A DNA stretch of 6,975 nt from Candidatus Woesearchaeota archaeon (lineage in GTDB: Archaea > Nanobdellota > Nanobdellia > Woesearchaeales > WJKV01): contig WJKV01000039.1 of assembly GCA_014728875.1 (NCBI GenBank), positions 1-6,975 on the forward strand, in the 5' to 3' direction. Positions 5,391 through 6,975 of the stretch are shown piece by piece. The translations under genes were made by a program, and so were the position numbers. Below the pieces are notes generated by a model. It saw only the letters and a program-made list of their open reading frames with translations. It did no database searches and was not told the DNA's origin. Numbering within the stretch: the first letter of the stretch is position 1; every line of letters begins with the position of its first letter.

Positions 5391-5489
5391 ATGTGTATAG
5401 TCTGGCGTAGCAATAAAATTTAACAGACTATCGGCAAAGACTCGTAAACACAGTCAGAAACAGAATAAAGCGAAGCACACTATACACAT
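5391..5489. repeat. 99-bp element with 11-bp terminal inverted repeats flanked by TAAT (MITE-like or structured RNA)
   Basis: The termini ATGTGTATAGT (5391-5401) and ACTATACACAT (5479-5489) are exact reverse complements. Both are flanked outside by TAAT in direct orientation (5387-5390 and 5490-5493), as a 4-bp target-site duplication would be. The interior has no ORF. ATAGTCTG (5397-5404) can also pair perfectly with CAGACTAT (5424-5431), an 8-bp stem with a 19-base loop that competes with the outer stem. GACT (5439-5442) and AGTC (5452-5455) can form a small inner hairpin. It lies between two convergent genes, and its right end supplies the first base of the methyltransferase stop codon as read on the plus strand. 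It may be a miniature transposable element, or a structured bidirectional 3' end or small RNA. Confidence 0.5.
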
Positions 5490-5971
5490 TAATAACAGAC
5501 AAAAATAACATCCTTGTCTTCTTCGATTGTTTCTTTCACATCAAACAGACTGTTGATCAGCGTTATTATCTTGTTTTTCTTTTCTTGTTCAACTTTCTTT
5601 AGCACACTAAGAATAAATCTTCTACCAACCCTCTTTATTTCTTGCAGACCTTTTTTTATGTCATTGAAGTTGTGTATTGCAGTCAGACAAATGACAACGT
5701 CAAACTGTTTGTCTTTGAACTGCAATTGTTCTGCTCTTGCACAGGTTGTTTTGTCAGGATAACCAGGATGCTGTTTCAGCAGTTCTTCTGATGGATCGAC
5801 TGCAAACGCACCTTTCGGCGTGCTTATCCCGGTGCCGCATCCCACGTCGAGAATTTCTTCCTTTTTCGGTTTTAGTTTTTCTAAAACTTGTTCAACTATC
5901 TGCATCTTTTTTCTCTGCTCTTCGCCGTGCAGTTCATTGTATGCAGGCGCGATTTCATTGTAATATGCCAT
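5489..5971 (-). CDS. Short class I SAM-dependent methyltransferase
   Basis: This 160-residue protein has the start of a UbiE/Trm9-like methyltransferase, MAYYNEIAPAYNELH. Motif I is LDVGCGTG (41-48), the ribose-binding acidic residue is Asp59 in AVDPSEELL, and motif IV is FDVVICLTAIHNF (90-102). EIKRVGRRFILSVLKK follows as the fifth strand. It transfers methyl from S-adenosylmethionine to an unknown acceptor; a tRNA, quinone or small-molecule substrate cannot be told apart here. Two things are unusual. Only 10 residues separate the motif I glycine from Asp59, so the first helix after motif I is almost missing. The chain also ends early, at DVIFVCY, exactly where the 99-bp inverted-repeat element begins. 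It may therefore be a trimmed copy or a minimal family member. The start ATG 5971 has no Shine-Dalgarno site but a TATA-like stretch about 25-30 bases upstream. Confidence 0.85.
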   Translation of the reverse strand: MAYYNEIAPAYNELHGEEQRKKMQIVEQVLEKLKPKKEEILDVGCGTGISTPKGAFAVDPSEELLKQHPGYPDKTTCARAEQLQFKDKQFDVVICLTAIHNFNDIKKGLQEIKRVGRRFILSVLKKVEQEKKNKIITLINSLFDVKETIEEDKDVIFVCY

Positions 5972-5995
5972 GCTTCTTTGTTTTATTTATTGATG

Positions 5996-6005
5996 TTTTT
6001 ATTGT
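5996..6005 (-). promoter_or_regulatory. TATA-like element of the methyltransferase gene
   Basis: The minus strand reads CAATAAAAAC, centred about 29 bases from the ATG at 5971, consistent with a very short leader. A nearer AATAAATAAA (about 5982-5991) is too close to the start codon to be the working box. Confidence 0.35.
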
Positions 6006-6028
6006 TTTTGCTTATTTTTAGAGAAAAG

Positions 6029-6038
6029 CTTAAAAACC
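6029..6038 (+). promoter_or_regulatory. TATA box of the B3/4-LysRS fusion gene
   Basis: CTTAAAAACC centred about 27 bases from the ATG at 6060, so the message is probably leaderless; no Shine-Dalgarno sequence precedes the ATG. The two ATGs at 6052 and 6055 are in another frame that stops soon after. Confidence 0.55.
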
Positions 6039-6059
6039 TTCTTTATTCTCGATGATGTT

Positions 6060-6975
6060 ATGGGAAGAAAGCTGTTGATTGCAAAGTCATTGTTCAGGCA
6101 GTTTCCAGGACTGCATATCGGGATAGTCATAGCCAGAGGCATCAATAATACTGTGAAATCCGAGGAGATAATGAAGAAGACAAGGCAGAAAGAGCTGGAG
6201 ATAAGAGGCAGGCTTACAAAATCTGAACTTTCAGAGCATCCGAATGTCAAACCATGGCGTCTGGCATATAGTTGGTTCGGTGCAAAGCCAAAAAAGTACA
6301 AGTGCAGCATCGAAGCCTTGCTTTTAAGGATTCTTGGAGGAGATAATCTGCCTGACATAAATGCGCTTGTCAATCTTTACAATTTTGTTTCCATCGACAA
6401 ACTTTTGCCTATAGGTGCTGACGACCTGGACAAGATAGATGGGGGCATAAGACTGACACAGGCAGAAGGGAACGAGAAATATGTAGAGATAGGCACGCTG
6501 GAGGAAAAGAATCCAAAAGAGAACGAAGTTGTCTATATGGACGACAAGGAAGTTCTTTGCAGGAGATGGAACTGGAGAGAGAGCGAAAAGACAAAACTTA
6601 CAGAGGACACAAAGAATGTCATTGTCTATGCAGAGTCCCTGCTCGGAAAAGAGCTTGCAGAGCAGACAGTGAACGAACTTGCAGAGCTTATGAAAGATGT
6701 TGTCGGCGGAGAGATAAATACTTTCATCCTGGATGAGCAGCACAATGCCTTAAACATAGAGACAGGAGAACTGCACGAAGAAGGCTTTGGTGTAGAAGCA
6801 GAGAAAAAGACAGAAGAGGAAAAAGAACTGGAAGCAGAAAAAAAGGATATTGAAGAAAAGCAGAAAAAGCACGACCAGAAAGATCTGCCAAAGAAAGGTC
6901 TGAAAAAGAGTGCACTGCATTGGGCAGACGCGATCGCAGAAGAAGTCATAGAAAGAGTAGAGAGAGACCCTATGC
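6060..6975 (+). CDS. B3/4 domain fused to class I lysyl-tRNA synthetase (N-terminal part; runs off the right edge)
   Basis: The frame is open from ATG 6060 to the edge (305 codons). Residues about 10-222 form a B3/4 domain, the fold that carries the editing site in PheRS beta. Its landmarks are KPWRLAY (64-70), SIEALLLRIL (83-92), NLYNFVS (105-111), LPIGADDLDKIDG (116-128), CRRWNWR (167-173) and TKLTEDTKN (178-186). A Glu/Lys-rich helical linker follows (about 246-284). LHWADAIAEEVIE (286-298) then appears, the HWAD N-terminus typical of class I (archaeal-type) lysyl-tRNA synthetase. No in-frame stop and no ATG, GTG or TTG occurs between Met211 and HWAD, so this is one polypeptide as read. 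Free-standing B3/4 proteins are thought to hydrolyse mischarged tRNAs, and LysRS charges tRNA-Lys with lysine. A cis-editing or tRNA-binding role for the domain is inference. The synthetase HIGH and KMSKS motifs are outside the window. The gene has its own probable leaderless promoter. Confidence 0.85.
   Translation, partial: MGRKLLIAKSLFRQFPGLHIGIVIARGINNTVKSEEIMKKTRQKELEIRGRLTKSELSEHPNVKPWRLAYSWFGAKPKKYKCSIEALLLRILGGDNLPDINALVNLYNFVSIDKLLPIGADDLDKIDGGIRLTQAEGNEKYVEIGTLEEKNPKENEVVYMDDKEVLCRRWNWRESEKTKLTEDTKNVIVYAESLLGKELAEQTVNELAELMKDVVGGEINTFILDEQHNALNIETGELHEEGFGVEAEKKTEEEKELEAEKKDIEEKQKKHDQKDLPKKGLKKSALHWADAIAEEVIERVERDPM

Noticed and set aside
5391..5489. tRNA, C/D-box RNA or group I intron as explanations of the inverted-repeat element
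   Set aside because: The terminal stem resembles an acceptor stem, but there is no D, anticodon or T arm, no C/D boxes (RUGAUGA/CUGA) and no intron core that I can trace.
5999..6949. Several minus-strand ORFs antisense to the right-hand gene
   Set aside because: The plus-strand frame carries clear B3/4 and LysRS motifs; the antisense products are Ser/Phe/Leu-rich and have no motifs.

Overview
The window looks archaeal, most likely from a small-genome DPANN-type lineage (Woesearchaeota or a relative). The evidence is a PAC2-family proteasome-assembly-chaperone gene, an archaeal XerA-like recombinase, TATA boxes about 25-27 bases upstream of starts, GGTGAT/GGAGGT-type Shine-Dalgarno sites where leaders exist, and a class I lysyl-tRNA synthetase N-terminus. 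The lineage below 'archaeon' is inference.

Layout. At 3-713 (+) is the 3' part of a membrane protein gene that runs off the left edge. It converges on xerA (727-1542, -), whose promoter region carries a perfect 11-bp inverted repeat. Next come two uncharacterised minus-strand genes, transcribed from 2812 leftward: a four-cysteine protein and then a basic 213-aa protein. A 113-bp divergent promoter region containing a 12-bp palindrome separates them from the PAC2 gene (2926-3648, +). An AT-rich convergent region with poly-T tracts and two perfect hairpins follows. Then come an AT-rich transglutaminase-like gene (3780-4889, -), a doubtful short minus-strand ORF (4923-5162), a small coiled-coil protein gene (5181-5381, +), a 99-bp element with 11-bp inverted termini flanked by TAAT, and a short SAM methyltransferase gene (5489-5971, -). 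The window ends inside a plus-strand gene starting at 6060.

The most notable gene is the last one. A full B3/4 domain, the fold of the editing domain of PheRS beta, is followed by a lysine/glutamate-rich linker. This runs without a stop or an internal ATG/GTG/TTG start into the HWAD N-terminal signature of class I lysyl-tRNA synthetase. I read it as a B3/4-LysRS fusion, possibly a synthetase carrying its own tRNA-proofreading module. The synthetase catalytic motifs lie beyond the right edge.

The genes do not form one pathway. Most are single transcription units in alternating orientation with short promoters, some apparently leaderless. The only tight operon-like pair is 2812-2366 / 2354-1713, with an 11-base gap. 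I found no tRNA, rRNA, CRISPR array or recognisable insertion sequence.
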